Part shown: piece by piece, positions 37,285 through 46,078 of the stretch
Position numbering within the stretch: the first letter of the stretch is position 1
Layout of the letters: every line of letters begins with the position of its first letter
Made by a program: the position numbers and the translations under genes
Notes under the pieces: model-generated
Database searches by the model: none
What the model saw: only the letters and a program-made list of their open reading frames with translations
Told to the model about the DNA's origin: nothing
Source: Paradevosia sp036499825
GTDB lineage: Bacteria > Pseudomonadota > Alphaproteobacteria > Rhizobiales > Devosiaceae
Assembly (NCBI GenBank): GCA_036499825.1
Contig: DASYCZ010000041.1
Location: forward strand, 62,001-126,000
Reading direction: 5' to 3'
DNA: 64,000 bases

Positions 37285-39771
37285 ATGCCGGCGCTGCATC
37301 AGGAGCAGTTTCTACGCTCACCGCTGCGGGCGGGCGAGCCGGTGCGCTACTGGCAACTTGGCGACATCCAGTCGAAACGCTATGACGTCGCCGACGCCCC
37401 CATGCAGGGCGAGATGGATCCGTTCTTCTTTCTCACCAAGCACAAGAACTTCATTCCCCACGAATATCCCTGTCGCACCAGCTTTGCGGCGGAGCACCGC
37501 GACAGACGCCCGATCGTCCTCGAAGTCGCCGCGCCATCGCGCTGGTGGCTGCCGTTCAAGTCACCGCGCGTCGATCTCTCCGGCTTCTGGTTTCGCCCCA
37601 CGCATATTGCGAGCCGAGCGGTCACCAATCTCGATGCCGCGGCAGCCGGAACGGCTCGTTTACGGCTCGGTACCTGCGGTGGAGCCGTTCTCCATGTGAA
37701 TGGGGAGGAAGCCGGCTGGATGGCGCCCTATACGCGCAATCTCGAAGCCAAGGCAGAATTCGAGATCAGGCTGCGTGCCGGCATCAACAGTATCGCGATC
37801 TATTTCGACGATCTGGCCGAGCGCGATGTCCGGTTCTTCTTCCAGCTCGACTACCTCTCCGGACCACAGGTCGAGGTAGCGGTGTCGACGCCCATCGATG
37901 GCGGGCTTGCCGCGCAACTGGAAGCTGTGCTCGAAGGCCTGCGCTTCGACAAAACCGCCTATCTCGGCGGTGACGTAACTATACTTTTTCCGGCCGGATT
38001 GCCCTGCGCCGTGGATATCCGGGTCGACGTCGAGGGGGCCGCCTCGTCACTCGATTTTCATGTTCCCGAGGGGGCGGCCAGCCTCAACCTGGGGCCATCG
38101 ACGCGGCAGCCGGCCGACTTCCGCCATTTCGGCATTACCTTCAGCACCTTTGGCTTTGTGGCTTCTCGAACGCTCGGCGTCGAAATCTGCCATGTCGAGC
38201 GCCAGGGCACGGCGCCCCGTACACTGCTAGGCCGTGTCGATGAGGCATTGAGCGAAGTCGCCGAATTTGCGGCGCCCGACACGGTTCGGGCCCTGGCCCG
38301 GCTCGCCATCGGCAAGGGCGGGGCCGAGACCGACGCGATGATCGCCGCCAAGCTGCCGGCCATCGAGGATTGCCACGATTGCGCCGATTTCGCACTGGTG
38401 CCGCTGCTCTGGGCGCGTGCAGTTTGGGGCGCCGATATCGATCCTGACCTCCGTACCCGCATCGATCGCGCCATTTTGGGCTATCGCTACTGGATGGATG
38501 AGCCGGGTAACGACGTGCAGTGGTATTTCTCGGAAAACCACGCGCTGTTGTTTCATACCGCGGCCTATCTCGCCGGCTCGCTATTGCCTGACGCCACCTT
38601 CAGGCGGTCGCAACGCCAAGGCCGCGAGCAGGCCAAGGTCGGCGCCGAGCGCGTCCGGGACTGGCTCATGCATTTCGAAACCTGGGAGATGGCGGAGTTC
38701 AACTCGGCGCCCTATTTCCCCATCGATCTCAAGGGGCTGACAACGCTGGCTGCCCTGGCGCCGGACGCCGACATAAGGGCGCGCGCCGCCAAGGGCGTCA
38801 TGCGACTCGCCGAAATCGTCGCCCGGTCGGCTCACCACGGCATGATCACGGGCGCGCAAGGGCGCTCCTATGAGCATACGCTCGCCGCCGGCCGGTCGCT
38901 GGAGCTTTCCGCCATCGCGCGGCTGCTGTGGGGCAAGGGCTGGTACGGGCACCATGTCCACGTGCTGCCGCTGCTGGCCGTGTTGATCCGCGATCACGGC
39001 ATGATCGTGCCCGAAACGCTTGGCGCCATCGCCGACTGGCAAAGCCGGGGCGCGCAGGAATGGACCTTCGCGCAGGGCGCCAACCGCTTCGCCTCGCTCT
39101 ATCACTACAAGACCCACGATTACGCCCTGGCGTCTGCCGCGCATTATCGCTGGAACGCCTGGGGCTACCAGGAAACCGTGCTGCATCTCCGGCTCGGTAC
39201 GCGTCCGGAAGCCGCGATCTGGATCAACCATCCGGGTGAAATCATCCAGTTCGGGGCGGCGCGGCCCTCCTATTGGGGCGGCTCCGGCACGCTGCCCCGG
39301 GTGCACCAATATCGGGGCCTCGCTATCCTCGATTTCTCGTTGCACGCCGACCAGCCGGATTTCACGCATGCGTGGTTCCCGCGCGCCGCCTTCGATACGG
39401 CACGGGTCGTGGGCAATATAGCGGTCGCCGGCTCCGGCGACGGGCTGGTGCTGCTCAAGGGCAGCGCCGATTTCGAGATCGCCGCCGATGGCCCATCGGC
39501 CGAGGCTGAAATCCGCCTGCCGGGCCGCAAGGCACAGTGGATCGTGCGGGTTTCCGACACCGCCACCGAAGGCGGCATCGATGGCCTCGAACGATTCGCG
39601 GCGCTCGAAATCGCCACGGGCGCGAACGACAGTTTTATCGTCGATGACCCCGACTATGGCCGCGTGGTCTTCCACAACGATGGTATCGTCGAGGCGGAAG
39701 GGCGATCGCTTGATCCAGCGCAATGGACAATTGCCGGAGAGGCGCGAATTCTGGCGGTGAACGGCGCATAA
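37285..39771 (+). CDS. Unrecognised 828-residue protein, likely carbohydrate-active
   Basis: I do not recognise a named family. Residues about 85-210 look like a beta-sandwich (ARLRLGTCGGAVLHVNGEEAG, then RAGINSIAIYFDD), as in N-terminal domains of rhamnosidase-like enzymes. Residues about 330-690 are helical with an (alpha/alpha)-toroid look (QWYFSENHALLFHTAAYLAG, WEMAEFNSAPYFPIDLKGL). The rest is beta-rich. It leads an ABC sugar-import operon, so a role on the imported glycan is likely. GGAAGG precedes the ATG at 37285; an in-frame ATG at 37126 lies in remnant DNA. No signal peptide is visible, so it is probably cytoplasmic. Confidence 0.8.
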   Translation: MPALHQEQFLRSPLRAGEPVRYWQLGDIQSKRYDVADAPMQGEMDPFFFLTKHKNFIPHEYPCRTSFAAEHRDRRPIVLEVAAPSRWWLPFKSPRVDLSGFWFRPTHIASRAVTNLDAAAAGTARLRLGTCGGAVLHVNGEEAGWMAPYTRNLEAKAEFEIRLRAGINSIAIYFDDLAERDVRFFFQLDYLSGPQVEVAVSTPIDGGLAAQLEAVLEGLRFDKTAYLGGDVTILFPAGLPCAVDIRVDVEGAASSLDFHVPEGAASLNLGPSTRQPADFRHFGITFSTFGFVASRTLGVEICHVERQGTAPRTLLGRVDEALSEVAEFAAPDTVRALARLAIGKGGAETDAMIAAKLPAIEDCHDCADFALVPLLWARAVWGADIDPDLRTRIDRAILGYRYWMDEPGNDVQWYFSENHALLFHTAAYLAGSLLPDATFRRSQRQGREQAKVGAERVRDWLMHFETWEMAEFNSAPYFPIDLKGLTTLAALAPDADIRARAAKGVMRLAEIVARSAHHGMITGAQGRSYEHTLAAGRSLELSAIARLLWGKGWYGHHVHVLPLLAVLIRDHGMIVPETLGAIADWQSRGAQEWTFAQGANRFASLYHYKTHDYALASAAHYRWNAWGYQETVLHLRLGTRPEAAIWINHPGEIIQFGAARPSYWGGSGTLPRVHQYRGLAILDFSLHADQPDFTHAWFPRAAFDTARVVGNIAVAGSGDGLVLLKGSADFEIAADGPSAEAEIRLPGRKAQWIVRVSDTATEGGIDGLERFAALEIATGANDSFIVDDPDYGRVVFHNDGIVEAEGRSLDPAQWTIAGEARILAVNGA

Positions 39772-39776
39772 TAATC

Positions 39777-39820
39777 TGCCGCCTCCGGTGAAGGGCCCAT
39801 AGAGGCCCGTGGAGGCGGCA
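39777..39820 (+). terminator. Two-tier hairpin between the 828-residue gene and the binding protein
   Basis: TGCCGCCTCC (39777-39786) pairs perfectly with GGAGGCGGCA (39811-39820); inside it GGGCC (39793-39797) pairs with GGCCC (39804-39808). No T run follows. It lies in the 87-base gap before the binding-protein gene and may lower read-through or stabilise mRNA to raise the binding protein relative to the upstream gene. Confidence 0.55.
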
Positions 39821-39858
39821 TTCAAACCGGCGGCAGGACCGCCATCACGGAGGATACG

Positions 39859-41127
39859 ATGACCAAGACCAAGACTTGGATTGCGGCCCTGGCCCTGGGG
39901 CTGATGTCGACGACGGCGGCGCTCGCCGGCGACGTGCGCATCATGTGGTATTCGGACGGCGTGGAAGGCGATGTCCTCAAGGACCTGATCGACCGGTTCA
40001 TGAAGGACAATCCGGGCATCAACGTCATCATCGACAACGTCGCCTATAGCGTCATCCAGGAACAGCTGCCCGTGCAGCTCGAGGCCGGCAATGGCCCCGA
40101 CATCGCCCGCGTCACCAATCTCAAGGCGCAGTCCCAGCATTGGCTGGATTTGAGGCCTTACCTCAAGGATGCCGACTATTGGGACAAGAATTACGGTGAC
40201 CAGGCCGATTGGATGCGGCCCGAAGGCTCCAACGCCATCACCGGCTTCATGACGCAGATCACTCTGACGGGCGGTTTTGCCAACAAGACGCTGTTCGAGC
40301 AGGCCGGCGTCGATATCCCCGGCGCGACCGCGACCTGGGACGACTGGATGGCCGCCGCCAAGAAGGTCTCGGCTAGCCAGCAGGTGCCGATGACCGCGGC
40401 GCTCGACCGTTCGGGCCATCGCCTGACCGCTCCCAATGTGTCCTATGGGGCCAACTACATCGGGGCCGACGGTCTGCCTGCCAAGGTCGACCAGGGCGCC
40501 AAGGACTTCATCACCAAGTTCGTCAACTGGAACGCCGACGGCACTATTGCCAAGGATGTCTGGGTCAGCGCTGCCGGCGCGACCTATCGCGCCGCGGCCG
40601 ACGATTTCATCAACGGGCAGCTGGTCTATTACTATTCGGGCAGCTGGCAGATCCCGAACTTCGCCGCCAAGATCGGCGACAGTTTCGATTGGGTGGCGAC
40701 GGGAAGCCCCTGCGGTCCGGCGGCCTGTTCGGGCATGCCGGGCGGCGCGGGCCTGGTGGCGGTGAAATACACCAAGAATCCGGAAGAAGTCGCCAAGGTG
40801 ATGGATTATCTGGCCAGCGGTCCGATCGTCAAAGAGTTCTCGGAGCGCACCCTGTTCCTGCCTGCCAACAAGGAAGTGCTGGCCGCCGGGCTCGATTTCA
40901 AGTCCGACGATCCGCAGGTGAAGGCGGCGCTCGATGTCTATGTGAAGGCGGCGCAAAGCACCGCTCCCGTGGCGCTCAAGCTGCCGGGCTGGAAGTGGTC
41001 GGATACCTATTACAGCGCCCTGGTGGCTCGGGTCAGCCAGGTGATCGCCGGTGAGTTGAGCCTCGACGAGGCTTTCACCAAGATTGACCAGGATATCGCG
41101 GCCAAGGTGGCCGAGGCTGGCAAATAG
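39859..41127 (+). CDS. ABC sugar transporter substrate-binding protein, family 1
   Basis: 422 residues with a signal peptide to about residue 24 (STTAALAGDVRIMW) and family 1 motifs EAGNGPDIARV and YWDKNYGD. Periplasmic sugar-binding component; it contains the usual two-lobe fold. The specific sugar is not evident. The ATG follows GGAGGAT. The operon order is 828-residue protein, binding protein, two permeases, ATPase. Confidence 0.94.
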   Translation: MTKTKTWIAALALGLMSTTAALAGDVRIMWYSDGVEGDVLKDLIDRFMKDNPGINVIIDNVAYSVIQEQLPVQLEAGNGPDIARVTNLKAQSQHWLDLRPYLKDADYWDKNYGDQADWMRPEGSNAITGFMTQITLTGGFANKTLFEQAGVDIPGATATWDDWMAAAKKVSASQQVPMTAALDRSGHRLTAPNVSYGANYIGADGLPAKVDQGAKDFITKFVNWNADGTIAKDVWVSAAGATYRAAADDFINGQLVYYYSGSWQIPNFAAKIGDSFDWVATGSPCGPAACSGMPGGAGLVAVKYTKNPEEVAKVMDYLASGPIVKEFSERTLFLPANKEVLAAGLDFKSDDPQVKAALDVYVKAAQSTAPVALKLPGWKWSDTYYSALVARVSQVIAGELSLDEAFTKIDQDIAAKVAEAGK

Positions 41128-41137
41128 GTCCGGCCCG

Positions 41138-42160
41138 GTGACGGCGGAAGCGCCACGCCAGGCCAATCCGATCGGCGCCGCTCTGGCGGTGCCGGTCCGC
41201 CTCCTGATGGGCGTGGTCGATGCGCCCTTGCGGTTCTGGCAGAAGGCTACCGGCATCAACGGCATGGCGGCCTTCTTCCTGGCGCCCAACATGTTGATCT
41301 TCGGCATCTTCGTGCTGCTGCCGCTGGTCATCAACTTCGCCTATTCGATGAGTGGCGGCTCGGCGCTGTTCCTGTCCAATCGCAGCTTCGTGGGCGGCGA
41401 CCAGTATGCGCGGCTGCTTGCCTGCCAGAACTATCTCGATGCCAACACCTGCCTCGAGGATGGTTTCTGGAAGGCAGCCCAGAACACCGCGGCGTTCGTC
41501 GTCCTGCAGGTGACGCTGATGATCGGCGCGGCGCTGGTCACGGCGCTGATCCTCAATCGCGACATTCGCGGCCGCAGTTTCTGGCGGGCCGTGTTCTTCT
41601 TTCCGGTGCTGCTGTCGCCTGTGGTGGTTGGGTTGATCTGGAAGTGGATCCTGCAGCGGCAGGGCCTGCTCAACTACATGCTCTACCAGTTCGGCATCGA
41701 TCCGCATGTCTGGCTGACCGACCGCTTCTGGGCCTTTGCGGCAGCTATCGGCGTCTCCGTCTGGGCCCATATGGGCTTTTTCGCGCTTATCCTGCTGGCA
41801 GGCCTGCAGGCCATTCCCAAGGATCTCTACGAGGCCGCCGAGATGGACGGCACCAAAAAGAGCCGCATCTTCTGGCGCATCACGCTGCCGCTGCTCGGTC
41901 CCAACCTTGTGGTGGTGATCGTTCTGGCGCTGATCCGGGCCGTGCAGATCTTCGATGAAGTGTATGTGCTGACCGGCGGTGGTCCGGGCACCAGTACGCT
42001 CTATCTCACGCAATACATCTACCAGGTCGGCTTCGCCTCGACGCTGCGCAATCCCGGCCTTGCTTCCGCGGCTTCCATCCTCATGGGCAGCGTGCTGGTG
42101 GTGCTGACGCTGCTGCAATTGCTGGCCGGGCGCCGCAACGAAGGGAAGGGCGTGCGATGA
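41138..42160 (+). CDS. ABC sugar transporter permease, MalF-like
   Basis: 340 residues with six membrane segments (first AAFFLAPNMLIFGIFVLLPL) and the EAA motif EAAEMDGTKKSRIFWRITLP. I start it at a GTG at 41138, ten bases after the preceding stop; a later ATG (MGVVDAPLRF) is possible and there is no strong ribosome site, so coupling with the binding-protein gene is likely. Its stop overlaps the next start (ATGA). Confidence 0.92.
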   Translation: MTAEAPRQANPIGAALAVPVRLLMGVVDAPLRFWQKATGINGMAAFFLAPNMLIFGIFVLLPLVINFAYSMSGGSALFLSNRSFVGGDQYARLLACQNYLDANTCLEDGFWKAAQNTAAFVVLQVTLMIGAALVTALILNRDIRGRSFWRAVFFFPVLLSPVVVGLIWKWILQRQGLLNYMLYQFGIDPHVWLTDRFWAFAAAIGVSVWAHMGFFALILLAGLQAIPKDLYEAAEMDGTKKSRIFWRITLPLLGPNLVVVIVLALIRAVQIFDEVYVLTGGGPGTSTLYLTQYIYQVGFASTLRNPGLASAASILMGSVLVVLTLLQLLAGRRNEGKGVR

Positions 42161-43212
42161 TGGGCAATATCGCGCAGTTCCTGTTCCGGCGCCGTGGCGG
42201 CAAGGGCTGGCACTGGACCGACATCGTCACCTGGGTGTGGCTGGTCGGCGGCCTCATCATCATGTTCGGCCCGGCCCTGTGGCTGGTGACATCGTCCTTC
42301 AAGACCCCGGCGGCGCTGGCCGAATTCCCGCCTTCGGTCCTGCCCTATGTCACCCAAAGCGTCACCGTCGAGGGCTATGACAAGCCGCTGGCGCTCTATA
42401 CGGCGACGCTCGATGACGGCTCGACCAGAACGCTGGCCGAGGTGCGTCGCATCGGCCTCGTATCGCAGATGGTGGATGCCGTCGACCCCAAGACCATCAT
42501 CAAGGTCAACATCAACAAGCGCGTGCCGGTGCGTACGGTGGAATTCGCCACCAGCAACTATTCCGAACCGTTCCTGCACTTCGATTTCCTGCAATATCTG
42601 TGGAACTCGGTTTTCGTCACGGTCACGGCGACACTGATCACGCTGGTGGTCAATTCGATGGCGGCTTTCGCGCTGTCCAAATACAAGTTCCGCGGCCAGG
42701 CGGTGGTCATGTTGGTGATCCTCGCCACCCTCATGGTGCCGCTGTCGGTGATCATGGTGCCGCTCTATTCCATCATTTCGGCGCTGGGCCTGTTCAACAA
42801 CCTCTGGGGCGTCATCCTGCCCACGGTGGCGACGCCCACGGGCGTGTTCCTTTTGCGCCAGTACATGCTCACCATCCCGGATGAGCTGATCGATGCCGCC
42901 CGTATGGACAAGGCGTCGGAATGGCAGATCTACTGGCGCATCATCCTGCCGTTGGCGGCGCCGGCTCTTGCCGTGCTCGCCATCTTTTCGGTGGTCTGGC
43001 GCTGGAACGATTTCCTGTGGCCGCTGATCGTGTTGTCCCGCAAGGAGCTCTACACACTGCAGGTCGGGCTCAACATCTATTCGGGCGAGCTCAACGTGCA
43101 ATGGCACTTCATCCTCGCCATGACGGTGGTCACCATGATCCCGGTGGTGCTGGTCTTCGTCTTCCTGCAGCGCTTCATCACCACCGGCATCGCCGGGCAG
43201 GGCATCAAGTAG
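42157..43212 (+). CDS. ABC sugar transporter permease, MalG-like, with long insert
   Basis: 351 residues. First membrane segment near 24-48 (TWVWLVGGLIIMFGPALWLV), EAA loop IDAARMDKASEWQIYWRIIL. Between the first segment and the second (about residue 145) lies an unusually long region of about 95 residues (LPYVTQSVTVEGYDKPLAL and onward) without hydrophobic segments, presumably periplasmic. Such insertions occur in some permease families. The start overlaps the previous gene by 4 bases. Confidence 0.92.
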   Translation: MMGNIAQFLFRRRGGKGWHWTDIVTWVWLVGGLIIMFGPALWLVTSSFKTPAALAEFPPSVLPYVTQSVTVEGYDKPLALYTATLDDGSTRTLAEVRRIGLVSQMVDAVDPKTIIKVNINKRVPVRTVEFATSNYSEPFLHFDFLQYLWNSVFVTVTATLITLVVNSMAAFALSKYKFRGQAVVMLVILATLMVPLSVIMVPLYSIISALGLFNNLWGVILPTVATPTGVFLLRQYMLTIPDELIDAARMDKASEWQIYWRIILPLAAPALAVLAIFSVVWRWNDFLWPLIVLSRKELYTLQVGLNIYSGELNVQWHFILAMTVVTMIPVVLVFVFLQRFITTGIAGQGIK

Positions 43213-43220
43213 AGGACGCG

Positions 43221-44297
43221 ATGAGCCGGATCACCCTCACCAATGTCGACAAGTCCTTCGGCAAGGTCGATGTGCTGCATGACGTCAACCTGACCATCGA
43301 GGATGGCGAGTTCGTCGTCTTCGTCGGCCCCTCCGGATGCGGAAAGTCGACGCTGCTGCGGCTGATCGCGGGTCTGGATGAGCCGAGTTCAGGCGACATC
43401 GCCATCGATGGCGCCAATGTCAACAAAGTGCCGGCCGCCGACCGCGGTCTCGCCATGGTGTTCCAGTCCTACGCGCTTTATCCGCATATGAGCGTGCGCC
43501 AGAACCTCGCCTTCGGCCTCGAGAATTCAAAGATGAGCCGGGCCGAAATCGATGCACGGATCGCCGAGGCGGCGCGCATGCTGGAGATCGAGGACTATCT
43601 GGCGCGGCGGCCCGGCCAGCTGTCGGGCGGGCAACGCCAGCGCGTCGCTATCGGCCGCGCCATCGTGCGGCGTCCGGTGGCGTTTCTTCTCGACGAGCCG
43701 CTATCCAATCTCGATGCGGAACTGCGCGGCTCGACCCGCGCGGAAATCGCGGCCCTCCATGCCCGCCTTGCCGCCACCATGATCTATGTGACCCACGACC
43801 AGGTCGAGGCCATGACGCTTGCTGATCGTATCGTGGTGCTGCGCGCCGGCCGCATCGAGCAGGTCGGCACGCCGCTCGAACTCTATAATCGGCCCGCCAA
43901 CCGCTTCGTTGCCGGCTTCATCGGCGCGCCACACATGAATTTCCTGGAGGGCACCGCGACCGCGGTGAATGCCGGAGCCATCAGCGTCGGGCTGGCGGGC
44001 GGGCACGGCGTTACCGTCGCCGCCGCAAACGGCGTCGCCATGGGCGACAAGATCACCATCGGCATGCGGCCCCAGCATATGGTGCTGGGCTCGGGCGGCG
44101 ACAGCATTGGCGCCAAAGTCACGCTGGTCGAAGAGCTCGGCTCCGAAACCGTCGTGCATGCCCTGACCGCCGACGGCCAGAAATTGCTCGCCGTGCTGCA
44201 GGGTCAGCAGCAGCTCAAGCCGGGCGAGCCGGTCGGCTTTGCGCTGGGGGGCATGACCCTCCATGCCTTTGACGGCAGTGGCCAGCGGATCGGCTGA
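43221..44297 (+). CDS. ABC sugar transporter ATPase, UgpC/MalK type
   Basis: 358 residues. Walker A GPSGCGKST (36-44), signature LSGGQRQRVAIGRA, Walker B FLLDEPLSNLD, and a C-terminal TOBE-like regulatory region. It energises import by the two permeases. GAGGA lies before the ATG, eight bases after the permease stop. The stop codon lies within a 16-bp inverted repeat (44276-44291 with 44296-44311). Confidence 0.95.
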   Translation: MSRITLTNVDKSFGKVDVLHDVNLTIEDGEFVVFVGPSGCGKSTLLRLIAGLDEPSSGDIAIDGANVNKVPAADRGLAMVFQSYALYPHMSVRQNLAFGLENSKMSRAEIDARIAEAARMLEIEDYLARRPGQLSGGQRQRVAIGRAIVRRPVAFLLDEPLSNLDAELRGSTRAEIAALHARLAATMIYVTHDQVEAMTLADRIVVLRAGRIEQVGTPLELYNRPANRFVAGFIGAPHMNFLEGTATAVNAGAISVGLAGGHGVTVAAANGVAMGDKITIGMRPQHMVLGSGGDSIGAKVTLVEELGSETVVHALTADGQKLLAVLQGQQQLKPGEPVGFALGGMTLHAFDGSGQRIG

Positions 44298-44311
44298 TCC
44301 GTTGGCCACTG
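44276..44311. terminator. Hairpin at the end of the sugar operon
   Basis: CAGTGGCCAGCGGATC (44276-44291) pairs with GATCCGTTGGCCACTG (44296-44311), one G-T wobble, loop GGCT. The stop codon of the ATPase gene lies in it. Positioned between convergent genes, it could act on both strands. Confidence 0.7.
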
Positions 44312-44321
44312 GTATTGCGTG

Positions 44322-45203
44322 CTATTGCGATGGGCCGGCCCAAGGCACGAGCGCGTCGAGCTTGAGCTGGCGCTGCTCGTCCACGCTCTTGGAATAATCG
44401 GTCATGTAGGGCGAGGATTCAAACGAGCCGTAGGTCGGGTTGGGCAGCGCGATCCAGTCGTGGCCCCAATGCGCCATGTTGGCTTCATAGACTTTGTCGC
44501 GGTCGGCGACGCTGGCCGAATAATCATCGGTGAAGTCGCCGAGATTGTCGCCGAATAGCAGCATGGTGCGGTAATCCTTGGCGATGTAGGCGCGGCGCGT
44601 GCCTTTGGCGGAGCCCCAATCCGGCTGTTCCTTGGCCGACAGGAACGTGTCGACATTGCCCCCCATGGGGAAGCCCATCTCGGTCATTTCCTCGACGGTC
44701 GGGCCTTCCTCATCCTTGGTGCGGTTGGTGACGTAGAAGATCTTCACGCCCTTGGAGTCGGCATATTTGAGGAAATCCACGGCGCCCGGAATGGCGACGT
44801 CCTTCTTGGCGTTCACATAGTCGGTCCAGGTCTTGCCCGAATAGGCTGTGCCGTTGGCGACGGTCCAGGCCTGATAGGCCGAGGTGTTGAGCACGGTATC
44901 GTCGACATCGAGGATAATGGCAGGCGGCAGGTCCTGATAGGCGCCGGTCTGCTTGGGATCGGCGGTCCAGTTCTTGTCGGCCAGGGCCTCGTCGAGCCGC
45001 AGCCGGCCCAGCGCATAGGCACCCAGCGCGTTGGCCTTGAACTCTACCGAGGTCTGGTCCCAGAGAACCGCATTGAGATTGTCGTTCTGCGGCACGCCCG
45101 GAGCCGGGGGAGCCGCCAGGTCCGCGGCCAGGGCCGGGGCCGCCAGCAACAGCGCCATCAGGGCGGTCGAGATCGAGGGTAGATAAGCGGAACGTATCGT
45201 CAT
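44322..45203 (-). CDS. Exported HAD-type acid phosphatase, class B/e(P4)-like
   Basis: 293 residues with signal peptide to about residue 27 (LLLAAPALAADLA). HAD motif I is D99-V-D-D-T (IILDVDDTVLN), with a late acidic motif LLFGDNLGDF. This is the HAD acid phosphatase / lipoprotein e(P4) pattern, usually a periplasmic 5'-nucleotidase. No lipobox Cys is seen. The start at 45203 has GGGAG seven bases upstream; an in-frame ATG at 45224 is possible. It is alone on the minus strand, 69+ bases from the cupin gene. Confidence 0.9.
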   Translation of the reverse strand: MTIRSAYLPSISTALMALLLAAPALAADLAAPPAPGVPQNDNLNAVLWDQTSVEFKANALGAYALGRLRLDEALADKNWTADPKQTGAYQDLPPAIILDVDDTVLNTSAYQAWTVANGTAYSGKTWTDYVNAKKDVAIPGAVDFLKYADSKGVKIFYVTNRTKDEEGPTVEEMTEMGFPMGGNVDTFLSAKEQPDWGSAKGTRRAYIAKDYRTMLLFGDNLGDFTDDYSASVADRDKVYEANMAHWGHDWIALPNPTYGSFESSPYMTDYSKSVDEQRQLKLDALVPWAGPSQ

Positions 45204-45293
45204 TGCAGTCTCCCAAATTGCCAACCCGGCCGATCGTTCAAGCGCCGGCCGGAGTTGAGTTTTTCACCGATTATGACAGTACGCAAGCAACCG

Positions 45294-45794
45294 TTACTGC
45301 GGTGCTCCGGGAACCGGGCGCGGTACGTGAAAGGTCATCAGGATCAATGGGCCGCCGCTATCCGGAATCAGTTGATGCGGCGTATTTTCGGGCACGATGG
45401 TGAAGTCGCCCTGGGCGACATGAATGGACTTGCCGTCCTTGATGCTGCTGCCGGAGAGGTTCGTCGCATTGGCCTGCTTGCCGTCGACCAGTTCACCGCC
45501 GACCACCAGCGTGCCGCTGCCATCGATCACATACATCAGCTCGGCTTCCGTCGTGTGCACGGCGGCGGGGGAGGCCGGGCCGTTGCGATATTCGAGGGAG
45601 GCACGATAGGGCGCCAGCGACAGGATAGGCTGCGCGATCAGCGGCTTGGCCGGTTGGGCCTTGGCCTTGGCGATGAGGTCCTGCACCTCGCCAGAGGACA
45701 TGTAGGTCTGCATATCCGCCGGAGGCGCCGATTGGGCAAAGGCGGGGGAAATCGCGGCGGCCAGCACCATGGCGGCCAGGTAATAGGGTTTCAC
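45294..45794 (-). CDS. Exported cupin-domain protein
   Basis: 166 residues: signal peptide to about residue 20 (AAAISPAFAQS) then one cupin barrel (about 60-155) with HTTEAELMYVIDGSGTLVVGG and ENTPHQLIPDSGGPL. The His/Glu in HTTEAE and the His in PHQL fit a metal-binding cupin. Function unknown. Confidence 0.8.
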   Translation of the reverse strand: MKPYYLAAMVLAAAISPAFAQSAPPADMQTYMSSGEVQDLIAKAKAQPAKPLIAQPILSLAPYRASLEYRNGPASPAAVHTTEAELMYVIDGSGTLVVGGELVDGKQANATNLSGSSIKDGKSIHVAQGDFTIVPENTPHQLIPDSGGPLILMTFHVPRPVPGAPQ

Positions 45795-45861
45795 TACAGG
45801 CTCTCCTCGTCATTGAAAGCCCGACCCTACAGGAGAGAAACCCGTGACGGGCTTATGGGCG

Positions 45862-46071
45862 TTATAGCCTCGCCGCCTGCTCTTTTTCGACCCGGGCCGC
45901 ATATCGTTGTGCGCTTGGCAGGCGCACCGTCATGGTGTCGCCGAGATGGAACGTGCGGTTATCCCAACCGCCGAACGCCACAGGCCGGATCGGCAGTCCG
46001 GCCCATGGCGGGAACTGGCTATCCACGAGCTCGTGCACCAGCGCCGTATCGATGGGGAACTTGTCGGACAC
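45862..46071 (-). pseudogene. Truncated aminoglycoside phosphotransferase-like gene
   Basis: A 69-residue frame starting MSDKFPIDTALVHELVDSQF and ending EKEQAARL before a stop. It matches only the first part of the phosphotransferase (APH/choline kinase) fold (FGGWDNRTFHLGDTMTVRLP) and lacks the kinase catalytic core. It starts eight bases downstream of the Na/Pi gene stop, so it may be a deletion scar or the start of a gene lost on its 3' side. Confidence 0.7.
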
Positions 46072-46078
46072 TGGCGGA

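Noticed and set aside
38581..41334. 917-residue minus-strand frame under the sugar operon
   Set aside because: High G+C shadow crossing two real plus-strand genes.
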